Positions 1 through 8,693 of a stretch of DNA of 64,000 nucleotides are shown here, in pieces (positions within the stretch are counted from its first letter, which is position 1; each line of letters starts with the position of its first letter). Source of the stretch: CAVVDT01 sp963747005 (GTDB lineage Bacteria; Pseudomonadota; Alphaproteobacteria; Rhizobiales; Aestuariivirgaceae); assembly GCA_963747005.1 (NCBI GenBank), contig CAVVDT010000015.1, positions 124,001-188,000 on the forward strand, in the 5' to 3' direction. The notes below the pieces were generated by a model. It was not told where the DNA came from, made no database searches, and saw only the letters and a program-made list of their open reading frames with translations. The position numbers were made by a program, and so were the translations under genes.

Positions 1-391
1 ATGTCCCGAGCCGCCTGCCGGCTGCCGTCGGCTGCAACGGGTAATAGCCGATCTCGGCACGGCCTTCGGGGTGGGGGCTCACTGCCGCCCCCAGGTGGCG
101 GGCCAGCAACTGGGCACCCAGGCAGATGCCGAGATAGGGCACCTCCTCCTTCAGCGGCACGTCCAGCCAGTCGATCTCGCGGCGGATGAAGTCGAGGCTG
201 GTGCAGTCGTTGGCGCTCATCGGCCCGCCGAACACCACCGCGCCGGCATATCCATCGAGGGTTTCCGGCAATGGCTGGCCCAGACACGGGCGGCGGATGT
301 CGAGGTTGAAGCCGCGCTGCTGGAGCTTGATGCCCACCCGCCCGGGGGTGGAGGTCTCCTGATGGACGATGATGAGGACTTTATCGCGCAT
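1..391 (-). CDS. Class I glutamine amidotransferase, GMP-synthase-like (3' part outside window)
   Basis: Reading leftwards from an ATG at 391, about 130 codons remain open to the window edge, so the C-terminal part is missing. The N-terminus is a typical GATase-1 beta strand (MRDKVLIIVHQE). Further on come the FGGPMSAND strand and the nucleophile elbow YLGICLGAQLLA, whose Cys is the expected catalytic thiol. The His/Glu of the triad would lie beyond the edge. Stand-alone proteins of this type are annotated as GMP-synthase-like amidotransferases or glutamine amidotransferases; the substrate cannot be told. It lies 28 bp upstream of the SDR gene that ends at 420, on the same strand. Confidence 0.8.
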   Translation of the reverse strand, partial: MRDKVLIIVHQETSTPGRVGIKLQQRGFNLDIRRPCLGQPLPETLDGYAGAVVFGGPMSANDCTSLDFIRREIDWLDVPLKEEVPYLGICLGAQLLARHLGAAVSPHPEGRAEIGYYPLQPTAAGRRLGT

Positions 392-419
392 GGCTCATGA
401 TAACGGCAATTCCTGAGTT

Positions 420-1181
420 TTACATTGCCGAAAGGCCGCCGTCGAGCTTGAGCTCGGCACCGGTCATGAAGGCCGATTCATCGCTTGCCAGATAGATGAC
501 CGCCAGCGCCACGTCGCGCGGGGTGCCGATGCGCCCCAGCGGCACCTGGCGGGCGAGCTTTTCCCGCGCGGCCTGTGGGTCGCCACCCACCACATCGTCC
601 ACCATGGTGGTATCGATGAAGGCGGGATGCACCGAATTCACCCTGACGCCGGGCGCCCGCCGCGCTGCGTCCAGCGCCACCGACTTGGTCAGCATCCAGA
701 CACCGGCCTTGGCCGCATTGTAGGCGGCGAAATTGTGCCCGGCCACCATGGCGGCGATGGAGGAGATGTTGACGATGGCCGCCGGGGCATGACGCGCCAG
801 CACCGGCAGGGCATGCCGGCAGCCGAGATAGACCGACTTCAGGTCGACATCCATAGTGCGGTCCCAGTCGGCCTCGCTCAGGTCTTCGACGTTGCCGGGC
901 ATGATGATGCCGGCATTGTTGACCAGCACGTTGAGGCAGCAGAAATGCGCCTCCGCCGCCTCGATGCCCGCTTGCCAGTCGGCGGCCGAGGTCACATCGA
1001 GCCTGAGGGCCAGCGCTGCCGGGCCGATGCTGCGGGCGGCCGCCTCAGCGGCGCCGGCATCGATGTCGGCGAGACAGACCCGGGCGCCATGGCGCACCAT
1101 CTCCTCGGCCGTTGCGAGGCCAATGCCGCGCGCCGCGCCGGTCACCAGCGCCACCTTGCCGGCAAGCCTTTCAGCCGTCAT
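420..1181 (-). CDS. SDR family NAD(P)-dependent oxidoreductase
   Basis: A 253-aa classical short-chain dehydrogenase. The Rossmann motif TGAARGIG lies near residue 13, NNAG near residue 87, and the catalytic Ser plus Tyr-x-x-x-Lys (YNAAK) near residue 155. I start at the ATG at 1181 (MTAERLAGKVALVTG) because the family N-terminus begins there; longer in-frame starts add an Arg/Pro-rich stretch that is antisense shadow of the next gene. The start overlaps the stop of the upstream SDR gene by 4 bp (ATGA), so the two are probably co-translated. Substrate is not predictable. Confidence 0.85.
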   Translation of the reverse strand: MTAERLAGKVALVTGAARGIGLATAEEMVRHGARVCLADIDAGAAEAAARSIGPAALALRLDVTSAADWQAGIEAAEAHFCCLNVLVNNAGIIMPGNVEDLSEADWDRTMDVDLKSVYLGCRHALPVLARHAPAAIVNISSIAAMVAGHNFAAYNAAKAGVWMLTKSVALDAARRAPGVRVNSVHPAFIDTTMVDDVVGGDPQAAREKLARQVPLGRIGTPRDVALAVIYLASDESAFMTGAELKLDGGLSAM

Positions 1182-1975
1182 GCCCGGCTCCGCGAAAGGA
1201 AGCGCCGGGTCACCGCCAGCAGTGCGCGGCGCGGGGCGATCCGCAACAGCCAGGCGCCTACCGCCATGGCCGGCCCCGTGGTGATGACGGACTGGCCGCG
1301 CTCGAAATCGCGCCAGGCGTTCTCCACGATGTCTTCGGGGTTCAGGACCTTGAGGACGAGGCTGCGGGGGCTCAATTGCATGCCGGCGCGGGCCTGGAAG
1401 CCGGTGGAGACGGGCCCCGGGCAAAAGGCTGCAATGGTGACGCCGCTGCCTGCGACCTCGGCCGCCAGCGCCTCGCTGAAGGAAACCACGAAAGCCTTCG
1501 TGGCATGGTAGACGGTCATGTAGGGCCCGGGCATGAAGCCGGCTAGCGAGGCGACGTTGAGAATGCCGCCGCGTCCCCGCGCCAGCATGGCGGGGAGGAA
1601 GCGCAAGGCAAGTTCAGTCAGGGCGCGCACGTTGAGGTCGACCATGTTGACCTGTTCCTCGGCCGACATTTCGCTCGCCGCGCCGAGGAGGCCGAAGCCG
1701 GCGTTGTTGATGATGATCTCCGGCTGCAGGACCCGCCGCTCCAGTTCGCGCGCCAGGAATCCGACGGCGTCTGGCCGGCTGAGGTCGAGCGGAATCACCA
1801 CGATGGGCACGTCGTGCCTAGAGGTGAGGACGCCCGCCACGCGGTTGAGGTCGCTCTCGCTGCGTGCCGTCAGGACGAGGCCCCAGCCCTCGGCGGCCAG
1901 CAGCCGCGCAAAGGCTTCGCCGATGCCGCGCGAGGCACCGCTGATGAGTGCGTATCTGGGCCCCTCCGATTTCAT
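1178..1975 (-). CDS. SDR family oxidoreductase (DltE/YdfG-like)
   Basis: A 265-aa short-chain dehydrogenase with SGASRGIG near residue 12, NNAGFG near residue 90 and the YHATK active site near residue 157. It ends with a C-terminal extension of about 60 residues that includes a hydrophobic stretch (MAVGAWLLRIAP), as in the DltE-like SDR subgroup. It is the first gene of a two-gene SDR operon, overlapping its partner by 4 bp. The two proteins are clearly different subfamilies, not a recent duplication. Function beyond NAD(P)-dependent oxidoreduction is unknown. Confidence 0.85.
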   Translation of the reverse strand: MKSEGPRYALISGASRGIGEAFARLLAAEGWGLVLTARSESDLNRVAGVLTSRHDVPIVVIPLDLSRPDAVGFLARELERRVLQPEIIINNAGFGLLGAASEMSAEEQVNMVDLNVRALTELALRFLPAMLARGRGGILNVASLAGFMPGPYMTVYHATKAFVVSFSEALAAEVAGSGVTIAAFCPGPVSTGFQARAGMQLSPRSLVLKVLNPEDIVENAWRDFERGQSVITTGPAMAVGAWLLRIAPRRALLAVTRRFLSRSRA

Positions 1976-2046
1976 CTGCCTCCGGGCGCATCAAGGGCTG
2001 TTCGCCGCCACAATAGCGCAGCCGGAAGTGCGGGCAAGGGCCGGAC

Positions 2047-2733
2047 TCATACCACCCGCGTGCGGAGATCCCCGACGCCGTCGACATGTCCGTGCAGGGT
2101 GTCGCCGCGCTGGACGGGCGCTACGCCGGCCGGGGTTCCCGACATGATGAGATCGCCCGGCGCCAGCTCGAACAGGCCCGACAGGTAGGCAATCATCTCC
2201 GGCACCTTCCAGATGAGCTGGTTGAGGTCGCCCTGCTGGCGGAACTCGCCGTTGACCGTCAGCCACACGGCGCCGTGGTCGGGATGGCCGATGCGGCTTG
2301 ACGGCACCAGCGCGCTGCACGGGGCGGAGTGCTCGAAGGCCTTGCCGATCTCCCACGGCCGGCCGAGCTTCTTGCACTCGCCTTGCAGGTCGCGCCGCGT
2401 CATGTCGAGGCCGACCGCATAGCCCCACACGCAATCAAGCGCGTCACCGACGGCGATGTCGCGCCCGCCCTTTTCCAGCGCCACCACCATCTCGATCTCG
2501 TGGTGCACGTCGCTGGAGGCCGGCGGGTAGGGAAAATCGCCGTCGTTGAGGACGAGATTGTCGGGATTCTTCTGGAAGAAGAACGGCGCCTCGCGGTCGG
2601 GATCATGCCCCATCTCGATGGCATGGGCGGCATAATTGCGCCCGACGCAATAGATGCGGTGGACCGGAAAGGTGTCGGTCGAGGCGGCTACCGGGAGAAA
2701 GGGCTGGGCGGGAGGTGAAATCACGTAAGCCAT
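2047..2733 (-). CDS. Fumarylacetoacetate hydrolase family protein (YcgM / fumarylpyruvate hydrolase-like)
   Basis: A 228-aa single-domain FAH protein, the length of YcgM and fumarylpyruvate hydrolases rather than of the two-domain eukaryotic enzyme. It has the RIYCVGRNYAAHAIEMG signature near residue 27. Likely metal ligands are E79 and E81 in HHEIEM and D110 in GLDMTRRDLQ, and the C-terminal SGTPAGVAP strand is present. The family cleaves C-C bonds of beta-diketo acids or decarboxylates oxaloacetate, with Mg2+. The ATG at 2733 is preceded by a GGAG motif about 14 nt upstream. No aromatic-degradation genes lie beside it, so the substrate is open. Confidence 0.85.
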   Translation of the reverse strand: MAYVISPPAQPFLPVAASTDTFPVHRIYCVGRNYAAHAIEMGHDPDREAPFFFQKNPDNLVLNDGDFPYPPASSDVHHEIEMVVALEKGGRDIAVGDALDCVWGYAVGLDMTRRDLQGECKKLGRPWEIGKAFEHSAPCSALVPSSRIGHPDHGAVWLTVNGEFRQQGDLNQLIWKVPEMIAYLSGLFELAPGDLIMSGTPAGVAPVQRGDTLHGHVDGVGDLRTRVV

Positions 2734-2841
2734 GGTCGTCGATGTCTCCGGTATGTCACTATCTTGCGACATACTACTTGACCATGCGTTCGGTCCTTGC
2801 AAGCCCCTCGTTGAAGGCGGTGGCGCAATCGCCACAGAAGC

Positions 2842-2873
2842 CAACCGGCCCGGAGGGAGGGCCGGGCCGGTTG
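2842..2873. terminator. Strong GC hairpin, candidate transcription terminator
   Basis: A perfect 12-bp stem (CAACCGGCCCGG with its complement) encloses the 8-nt loop AGGGAGGG. It lies between two minus-strand genes, downstream of the small secreted-protein gene that ends at 2983. No clear T-run follows on either strand, so factor-independent termination is likely but not certain. Confidence 0.5.
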
Positions 2874-2920
2874 CTTCGGTTCTGAAGGCGCTGCCTGCCG
2901 GACGCGGGGCGGGTCGAGGC

Positions 2921-2933
2921 GGGGGGGGGGGGG
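2921..2933 (+). repeat. 13-nt G homopolymer
   Basis: An uninterrupted run of 13 G (C on the opposite strand) in non-coding DNA between the hairpin at 2842 and the gene ending at 2983. Such runs are prone to slippage and to sequencing error. No reading frame crosses it, so phase variation of a protein is not supported. Confidence 0.9.
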
Positions 2934-2982
2934 ACGCTCGGGGTTATCCGGTAGCCGTGCGCCTTCAGAAGGGGTTCAGGTC

Positions 2983-3225
2983 TCAGTAGTAGCCGCAGAC
3001 GCGCTTGTAGCGGGGAACGCTGATCCAGCCATAACCGTTCCAGATGGACTTGTAGCCGGCGAACACCGTGTGGCAGGGCGCCACATAGGCCGGGGCGTAG
3101 TAGCTGTTGTGGTAGCCGTAGACGGGCGCCCCGAAATAGACCCGGTAGCCGGCCGAAGCGGTGGACGCGACAGCGGCGGTGGCGGCGGCGGCGATGGTGA
3201 GGGCGATGAGGGTCTTGCGGATCAT
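2983..3225 (-). CDS. Small secreted Tyr/Gly-rich protein
   Basis: An 80-aa protein with a clear signal peptide (MIRKTLIALTIAAAATAAVAS then TASA^GY). The mature part is about 55 residues, rich in Tyr, Gly, Val and Pro, with two Cys (C51 in APCHTVF, C77 near the C-terminus) that could form a disulfide. Similar short envelope proteins of unknown function are frequent in rhizobia. A purine-rich stretch (GGAGGAGACAGACCC) precedes the ATG, a good ribosome binding site. I do not recognise a named family. Confidence 0.7.
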   Translation of the reverse strand: MIRKTLIALTIAAAATAAVASTASAGYRVYFGAPVYGYHNSYYAPAYVAPCHTVFAGYKSIWNGYGWISVPRYKRVCGYY

Positions 3226-3509
3226 GGGTCTGTCTCCTCCAGGTTGGGTGGGGTGGCCATGTCGCCGTTCCCCGTTGATGGCACCGGTTATAGCGACACG
3301 AAACTGAACCGCGTCTGATGGCGCCGTTTAGCTGGCGTTCATGTTGGGGGAGCCGGCATCATGGGCGGGTCAGGCCCGATACTGTCCGGTTCGGGGCTCA
3401 GGCCGGTGCGATAGACGCGATACCATTGCCGGCGCTTGACCGCGACGCGGTTTTTGGGGCAACAACTCATCACCATCGCCCCATGCCCCAAGGGAGGTCG
3501 CTCGACCCC

Positions 3510-4115
3510 ATGCAGAAATTCACCCAGCTCACCGCCGTGGCGGCACCCCTTAACCTGACCAATGTCGACACCGACATGATCATCCCCAAGCAGTTCCTCA
3601 AGACCATCGAGCGGACGGGGCTGGGCAAGGCGCTGTTCTTTGAGATGCGCTTCAACGAGGACGGCTCGGAAAAGCCCGGCTTCGTGCTCAACCAGCCGGC
3701 CTGGCGCAAGGCGGAGATCCTGGTGGCGGGCAGGAATTTCGGCTGCGGGTCGAGCCGCGAGCACGCGCCCTGGGCTTTGCTCGATTTCGGCATCCGCTGC
3801 GTCATCGCCCCTTCGTTCGCCGACATCTTCTACAACAACTGCTTCAAGAACGGCATCCTGCCCATCGCCCTCCCGCAGGAAGACATCGACAAGCTCATGG
3901 ACGATGCCAGCCGCGGCGCCAACGCCACCATCAGCATCGATCTCGACAAGCAGGAAATCCGCGGCCCGGACGGCGGGCTCATCCGCTTCGACATCGATCC
4001 CTTCCGCAAGCACTGCCTCATCAACGGGCTGGACGACATCGGGCTGACGCTGGAAAAGTCCTCTGCCATCGACAGTTTCGAGAAAAGGCAGGGGAGCGAC
4101 CAGCCCTGGCTGTGA
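3510..4115 (+). CDS. leuD: 3-isopropylmalate dehydratase small subunit
   Basis: A 201-aa protein matching LeuD over its full length: NVDTDMIIPKQFLKTI near residue 19, GRNFGCGSSREHAPWAL near residue 74 (the substrate-specificity loop of the aconitase swivel domain) and FADIFYNNCFKNGILPI near residue 107. With LeuC it isomerises 2-isopropylmalate to 3-isopropylmalate in leucine synthesis. The ATG at 3510 follows AGGGAGG at 3491-3497. leuC is not in the window; leuB is 2.3 kb downstream on the same strand. Its stop overlaps the GTG start of the transglycosylase gene. Confidence 0.97.
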   Translation: MQKFTQLTAVAAPLNLTNVDTDMIIPKQFLKTIERTGLGKALFFEMRFNEDGSEKPGFVLNQPAWRKAEILVAGRNFGCGSSREHAPWALLDFGIRCVIAPSFADIFYNNCFKNGILPIALPQEDIDKLMDDASRGANATISIDLDKQEIRGPDGGLIRFDIDPFRKHCLINGLDDIGLTLEKSSAIDSFEKRQGSDQPWL

Positions 4116-5293
4116 GCCGCCACGGCATGGTTTTGGGCCTGGCACTGACTTTGCTGGCGCCGGGCATCGCCCATGCCGCCTCGCTCGGGCAATGCGTCGA
4201 CGGCCTCAGGCGAGATGTCGTCCGGGCCGGGGTGCCGGCAGGGCTGGCAGACGCCGCGCTATCCGATGTCACCTTCGATGAAAAGGCGGTGCGCTTTTCC
4301 CGCACCCAGCCGGAATATGTGACCCCCATCTGGGACTACATGGCCTTCCTGGTCGACCCCGAGCGCATCGCCGATGGCCGGGCGATGCTGAAGAAATACG
4401 ATGCCACCCTCAAGGCGGTCGAACGGGCCTATGGCGTCGACCGCTTTATCGTTGCCGCGCTGTGGGGCATCGAGAGCGATTACGGCCGCTCGCACGGTGA
4501 GTTCTTTTTGCCGCACGGGCTTGCCAACATCATCTGCGCAGGCCGCAATCCCGGCTTCTTCACCGGCGAACTGGCGACGGCGCTGAAACTGGTGGCAGCA
4601 GGCGATATCCGCCTTGCCGATCTTCAGGGCTCGTGGGCCGGCGCTTTCGGCCAGACCCAGTTCATGCCCTCCACCTACCGCCGCCTGGCGGTCGATTTCG
4701 ATCGCGACGGTCATCGCGACCTGGTGCATTCGGTGCCCGATGCGCTGGCCTCGGCGGCCAACTACCTGAGCAAGGCCGGTTGGCGCCGGGGCGAGGCTTG
4801 GGGGTTCGAGGTACGATTGCCGAAAGGCTATCGCGGCCCCGAGGGACGCCGCCGCCGCGCTGCGCTCAATGCCTGGCGGGGACGCGGCCTGACCCGCGCC
4901 GACGGCTCCCCCCTCAGCGGCAACGGCGCCGCGGGCCTGATCCTGCCGGCCGGGCCCTCGGGACCGGCCTTCCTGGTCTATCGCAATTTCGACGCCATTT
5001 ATTCTTACAATGCCTCGGAGGCCTATGCTCTGGCCATCGGCCATCTCGCCGACCGCCTGCGCGGGCTGGGGCCCATCCGCGCCCCGTGGCCGACGGACGA
5101 TCCTGGCCTCACCCGCAACCAGCGCCTCGCCTTGCAGAAGCTGCTGATCAAGGCCGGTCACGACATCGGCGGGGCGGATGGCAAGGTGGGGCCGCTCACC
5201 ATCGAGGCGATCAAGGCCGAGGAGCGCAAGCACAACATGCGCCCGACCGGCCGCCCGGGCATGCGCATTTACAAGGCCCTGGGGGGAAGCTGA
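4112..5293 (+). CDS. MltB-type lytic murein transglycosylase with peptidoglycan-binding domain
   Basis: A 393-aa periplasmic enzyme. A signal peptide covers residues 1-23 (LALTLLAPGIAHA). The SLT_2 (MltB) domain spans about 25-320 with catalytic Glu121 in AALWGIESDYGRS and the substrate-binding GAFGQTQFMPSTYRR. A PG_binding_1 domain fills about 330-390. The enzyme cleaves the MurNAc-GlcNAc bond to form 1,6-anhydro ends. Start is a GTG overlapping the leuD stop; an ATG five codons later is also possible. The pairing with leuD looks like transcriptional economy rather than function. Confidence 0.93.
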   Translation: MSRHGMVLGLALTLLAPGIAHAASLGQCVDGLRRDVVRAGVPAGLADAALSDVTFDEKAVRFSRTQPEYVTPIWDYMAFLVDPERIADGRAMLKKYDATLKAVERAYGVDRFIVAALWGIESDYGRSHGEFFLPHGLANIICAGRNPGFFTGELATALKLVAAGDIRLADLQGSWAGAFGQTQFMPSTYRRLAVDFDRDGHRDLVHSVPDALASAANYLSKAGWRRGEAWGFEVRLPKGYRGPEGRRRRAALNAWRGRGLTRADGSPLSGNGAAGLILPAGPSGPAFLVYRNFDAIYSYNASEAYALAIGHLADRLRGLGPIRAPWPTDDPGLTRNQRLALQKLLIKAGHDIGGADGKVGPLTIEAIKAEERKHNMRPTGRPGMRIYKALGGS

Positions 5294-5300
5294 AGCCTCC

Positions 5301-6305
5301 TTATTCGATCGTCGCCGGCCGCTCGAGGCTGAGCACCTTCTTGCCGTCGCGCGTCACCGTGAACGAGGAGACATAGCGCCCTGGCGCCCAGCCCTCGGCC
5401 GGGCGGCGGGCGCCGGCATAGAGCATGAGCTGTGCCTTGGCGCGAACGAGGCTGAGGCTGTTATGGGCGAGCCGTCCGCCCGGTCCGTCGAGGGCGATCT
5501 CCACCCCGTCGCCGACCTTGAGATTGATCACCCAGCCCCAGGCGATCACGATGCCCCAATCGCCCTTGGGCGTTTGATGCGTGGCGCTGCCCGCCTCGAT
5601 CGCCGGCATCGACGGCGGGGTGGCCATGAAGCCTGCATCGAGAATCTGGCCCGGCTGGTAGGCGAGCGCAGCCAGCACATCTGGCGACCACAGCGACCCG
5701 CTCGTATCGTTGCAGGCCGCCTTGGCCTGTGCCTTGCCGGTGAACGGATCGATCACCTCTTCGTCGTGGCGCACGGTAATGTGGACATGGGGAAAGGCCG
5801 CCATGCCGGAATAGCCGACGGCACCGAGCCGGGTGCCCGCTTCCACCTTGTCGCCGGCCTTGACCACCACCGAGCCCTGCCGCAGGTGGCAATACTGGGT
5901 CTGCCAGCCATCTTCATGATCGATGACGACGCCGTTGCCGCACTCCACGCCGGCCACTTCGGCGCGGTCGGCGGCGCTCACCACCAGCCGGTCGGGCACA
6001 CCGTCGCGCAGGGCCCGCACCGTGCCGGGTGCGGCGGCGACCACCGCGACGCCGTGCTCGACGTCGGCGAGGGTGCGCACCCGGATGTCGGTGCCCTTGT
6101 GGTCGTTGTAGCTCTCGTTCCCGCAGGTATAGTCATGCGCCTTGGGTCCGGGATCCTCGTCCATGTACTGCTGCACGAAACAGTCGCGCCCCAGCGTGCA
6201 GACGATCGGCAACTGCAGCACCGGAGGGGCGGCAGATGCGGGCATGGCCGGGATAAGAAACTGCCCCAGCATCCCCGCCATGACGAGCGGGATGGTTCTT
6301 GCCAT
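5301..6305 (-). CDS. M23 family metallopeptidase (periplasmic LytM-type)
   Basis: A 334-aa protein with a signal peptide (cleavage near ASA26). The LytM/M23 domain has intact zinc ligands: H69 and D73 in HKGTDIR, and H173 and H175 in FPHVHITVR, with the usual ECGNGVVIDHEDGWQTQYCH core between them. Four Cys in the domain suggest disulfides. The last 120 residues form an uncharacterised beta-rich C-terminal domain. The likely role is peptidoglycan endopeptidase. It converges with the transglycosylase gene (8 bp apart) and is divergent from leuB, so two wall enzymes sit tail to tail. Confidence 0.9.
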   Translation of the reverse strand: MARTIPLVMAGMLGQFLIPAMPASAAPPVLQLPIVCTLGRDCFVQQYMDEDPGPKAHDYTCGNESYNDHKGTDIRVRTLADVEHGVAVVAAAPGTVRALRDGVPDRLVVSAADRAEVAGVECGNGVVIDHEDGWQTQYCHLRQGSVVVKAGDKVEAGTRLGAVGYSGMAAFPHVHITVRHDEEVIDPFTGKAQAKAACNDTSGSLWSPDVLAALAYQPGQILDAGFMATPPSMPAIEAGSATHQTPKGDWGIVIAWGWVINLKVGDGVEIALDGPGGRLAHNSLSLVRAKAQLMLYAGARRPAEGWAPGRYVSSFTVTRDGKKVLSLERPATIE

Positions 6306-6399
6306 TCTCTCCCTCAGCGTTTACCGATTGCCCCGATTTCGTTCAGGGGCCCCGCCTGCGCCGGCCGGGCCATTATAGCAACTGAAGAGAGAATTGCGC

Positions 6400-7509
6400 A
6401 TGTCCAGCTACAAATTATTGCTGCTGCCCGGGGACGGCATCGGGCCGGAAGTGATGGGCGAGGTGAAGAAGGTCATCGCCTGGTTCAACCTACAAGGCAT
6501 TGCCCACTTCGAAATCGGGACGGGCCTCGTCGGCGGGGCGGCCTACGATGCCCATGGCGAGGCGATCTCGGATGCCGACATGGACATGGCGCAAGCCTCC
6601 GACGCCGTCATCTTCGGCGCCGTGGGCGGCCCGCGCTGGGACGACGTGCCCTACGACAAGCGTCCCGAAGCCGGCCTCTTGCGCCTCAGGAAGGACATGG
6701 CGCTTTATGCCAACCTGCGCCCCGCCATCGTCTATCCGGCGCTGGCCGATGCCTCGTCCCTCAAGCGTCCGCTGGTCGAGGGGCTCGACCTGCTCATCCT
6801 GCGCGAACTGACGGGCGGGGTATATTTCGGCCAGCCCAAGGAAATCACCGATCTCGGCAACGGCCAGAAGCGCGCCGTCGATACCCAGGTCTACGATACC
6901 TACGAGATCGACCGCATCGCCCGCATCGCCTTCGAACTGGCCCGCACCCGGCGCAACCAGGTGTGTTCCATGGAAAAGCACAACGTCATGAAGTCAGGCG
7001 TTTTGTGGAAGGAAGTGGTGACGGCCACCCACAAGGACGGTTTTACCGACGTCCAGCTCTCCCACATGCTGGCCGATGCCGGCGGCATGCAACTGGTGCG
7101 CAATCCCAAGCAGTTCGACGTCATCGTCACCGACAACCTGTTCGGCGACATCTTGTCCGACGTGGCGGCCATGCTGACCGGCTCGCTCGGCATGCTGCCG
7201 TCGGCCTCGCTGGGGGCGGTGGATGCAAAGACCGGCCGCAGGAAGGCGCTGTATGAGCCGGTGCACGGCTCGGCCCCCGATATCGCCGGCAAGGGTCTCG
7301 CCAATCCCATCGCCATGATCGCCTCGTTCGCCATGGCGCTGAGATATTCCTTCGGCATGGTTGAGTGGGCCGACAAGGTGGACTCAGCCATTGCCGCAAC
7401 GCTGGGCAAGGGGTTCAGGACCGGCGACATCATGCAGGCCGGCATGAAAGAGGTCGGCACTGCCGAAATGGGCGATGCGGTTCTGGCGCAACTGGAGGCG
7501 GCGGGTTGA
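6400..7509 (+). CDS. leuB: 3-isopropylmalate dehydrogenase
   Basis: A 369-aa LeuB with LLPGDGIGPEV at the N-terminus, the RELTGGVYFG active-site segment near residue 145, the Lys/Asp catalytic region around CSMEKHNVMK, and VTDNLFGDILSDVAAMLTGSLGMLPSAS. It oxidatively decarboxylates 3-isopropylmalate with NAD+ in leucine synthesis. I prefer the ATG at 6400 (MSSYKLLLLPGDG) over a TTG two codons upstream because GAAGAGAG lies at a proper distance. asd follows after 81 bp on the same strand. Confidence 0.97.
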   Translation: MSSYKLLLLPGDGIGPEVMGEVKKVIAWFNLQGIAHFEIGTGLVGGAAYDAHGEAISDADMDMAQASDAVIFGAVGGPRWDDVPYDKRPEAGLLRLRKDMALYANLRPAIVYPALADASSLKRPLVEGLDLLILRELTGGVYFGQPKEITDLGNGQKRAVDTQVYDTYEIDRIARIAFELARTRRNQVCSMEKHNVMKSGVLWKEVVTATHKDGFTDVQLSHMLADAGGMQLVRNPKQFDVIVTDNLFGDILSDVAAMLTGSLGMLPSASLGAVDAKTGRRKALYEPVHGSAPDIAGKGLANPIAMIASFAMALRYSFGMVEWADKVDSAIAATLGKGFRTGDIMQAGMKEVGTAEMGDAVLAQLEAAG

Positions 7510-7590
7510 GCCGGCCTTGCCTGTCCGATTGACTGGCGCCAGAAAGCTGCTAGAAGCCCGCGCCAACCCCCAAACGAGGACTTGGGCCCC

Positions 7591-8628
7591 ATGAACTACA
7601 AGGTTGCAGTGGTCGGCGCGACCGGCAATGTCGGCATGGAAATGCTGAATATCCTGGCCGAGCGCGCCTTCCCGGCTTCGAGTGTCCATGCCATCGCCTC
7701 GCGCCGCTCCATCGGCCGCGAGGTGTCGTTCGGCGATTCCACCCTAAAATGCCAGGACATCGAGCAGTTCGATTTCTCCAAGGTCGATTTCGTGCTGATG
7801 TCGGCGGGATCGGCCGTCTCCAAGGACTGGTCGCCGAAGATCGGCGCCAGCGGTGCCATCGTCATCGACAATTCCTCGTGCTGGCGTTACGACGCCGGGG
7901 TGCCGCTGGTGGTGCCGGAGGTGAACGCGGAGGTGCTGGAAGCCTATATGGCACGGCCCAGCCGGCGCAATATCATCGCCAATCCCAACTGCTCCACCGC
8001 CCAGCTCGTGGTGGTGCTGAAACCCTTGCACGATCTGGCGCGCATCAAGCGGGTGGTGGTTTCCACCTACCAGTCGGTGTCGGGCGCCGGCAAGGAAGCC
8101 ATGGACGAATTGTGGAACCAGACCAAGGGCATCTTCGTCACCGACCAGCCGGAGCCGAAAAAGTTCCCCAAGCAGATCGCCTTCAACGTCATTCCCCAGA
8201 TCGACGTCTTCCTCGACAGCGGCGAGACCAAGGAAGAATGGAAGATGACGGCCGAGACCAAGAAGATCCTCGATCCGAAGATCAAGCTCACCGCGACCTG
8301 CGTCAGGGTGCCGGTATTCGTGGGGCATTCCGAAGCCGTCAACATCGAGTTCGAACGCCCGCTCGGCGCCGATGAGGCGCGCGATATCTTGCGCGAGGCG
8401 CCGGGGGTTCTGGTCGTCGACAAGCGCGAGCCGGGCGGCTACGTCACCCCGGTCGAATGCGTCGGCGATTATGCCACCTTCGTGTCGCGCATCCGCGAGG
8501 ACCCGACGATTGAGAACGGCCTCAACCTGTGGTGCGTCTCCGACAATCTCAGGAAGGGTGCCGCCCTCAACACCGTGCAGATCGCCGAAACGCTGATCAA
8601 TCGCGGCCTGATGAAGAAGGCGGCCTGA
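7591..8628 (+). CDS. asd: Aspartate-semialdehyde dehydrogenase
   Basis: A 345-aa Asd. The NADP-binding GATGNVGMEML is at residues 9-19, the catalytic C134 is in NPNCSTAQ, and the substrate and phosphate residues around SVSGAGKEAM and VPVFVGHSEAVNIEF are present. It reduces aspartyl phosphate to the semialdehyde, the branch point to Lys, diaminopimelate, Met and Thr. The ATG at 7591 is preceded by ACGAGGAC; a TTG three codons earlier is less likely. It is probably expressed with leuB. Confidence 0.97.
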   Translation: MNYKVAVVGATGNVGMEMLNILAERAFPASSVHAIASRRSIGREVSFGDSTLKCQDIEQFDFSKVDFVLMSAGSAVSKDWSPKIGASGAIVIDNSSCWRYDAGVPLVVPEVNAEVLEAYMARPSRRNIIANPNCSTAQLVVVLKPLHDLARIKRVVVSTYQSVSGAGKEAMDELWNQTKGIFVTDQPEPKKFPKQIAFNVIPQIDVFLDSGETKEEWKMTAETKKILDPKIKLTATCVRVPVFVGHSEAVNIEFERPLGADEARDILREAPGVLVVDKREPGGYVTPVECVGDYATFVSRIREDPTIENGLNLWCVSDNLRKGAALNTVQIAETLINRGLMKKAA

Positions 8629-8644
8629 TCGGCTCTCATGGGAT

Positions 8645-8693
8645 AGGGCGTGATTTTACCCGAAAAGTGCCTACACTTTTCGGATCGCGCCCT
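8645..8693. repeat. Rhizobiales-type palindromic repeat (copy 1)
   Basis: A 49-nt imperfect palindrome. Inner arms CCGAAAAGTG and CACTTTTCGG enclose the loop CCTA, and outer arms AGGGCG and CGCCCT frame it. It resembles an intergenic repeat very abundant in rhizobial genomes (a GATCCCGAAAAGTG core with TTTTCGG). It sits between the convergent asd and DUF1330 genes and its right arm reaches 2 bp into the DUF1330 stop codon, so it may also serve as a bidirectional terminator. Confidence 0.75.

Noticed and set aside
2921..2933. G13 tract as a phase-variation switch
   Set aside because: It lies outside any reading frame and 50 bp beyond the nearest stop codon; no promoter spacing it could modulate is evident.
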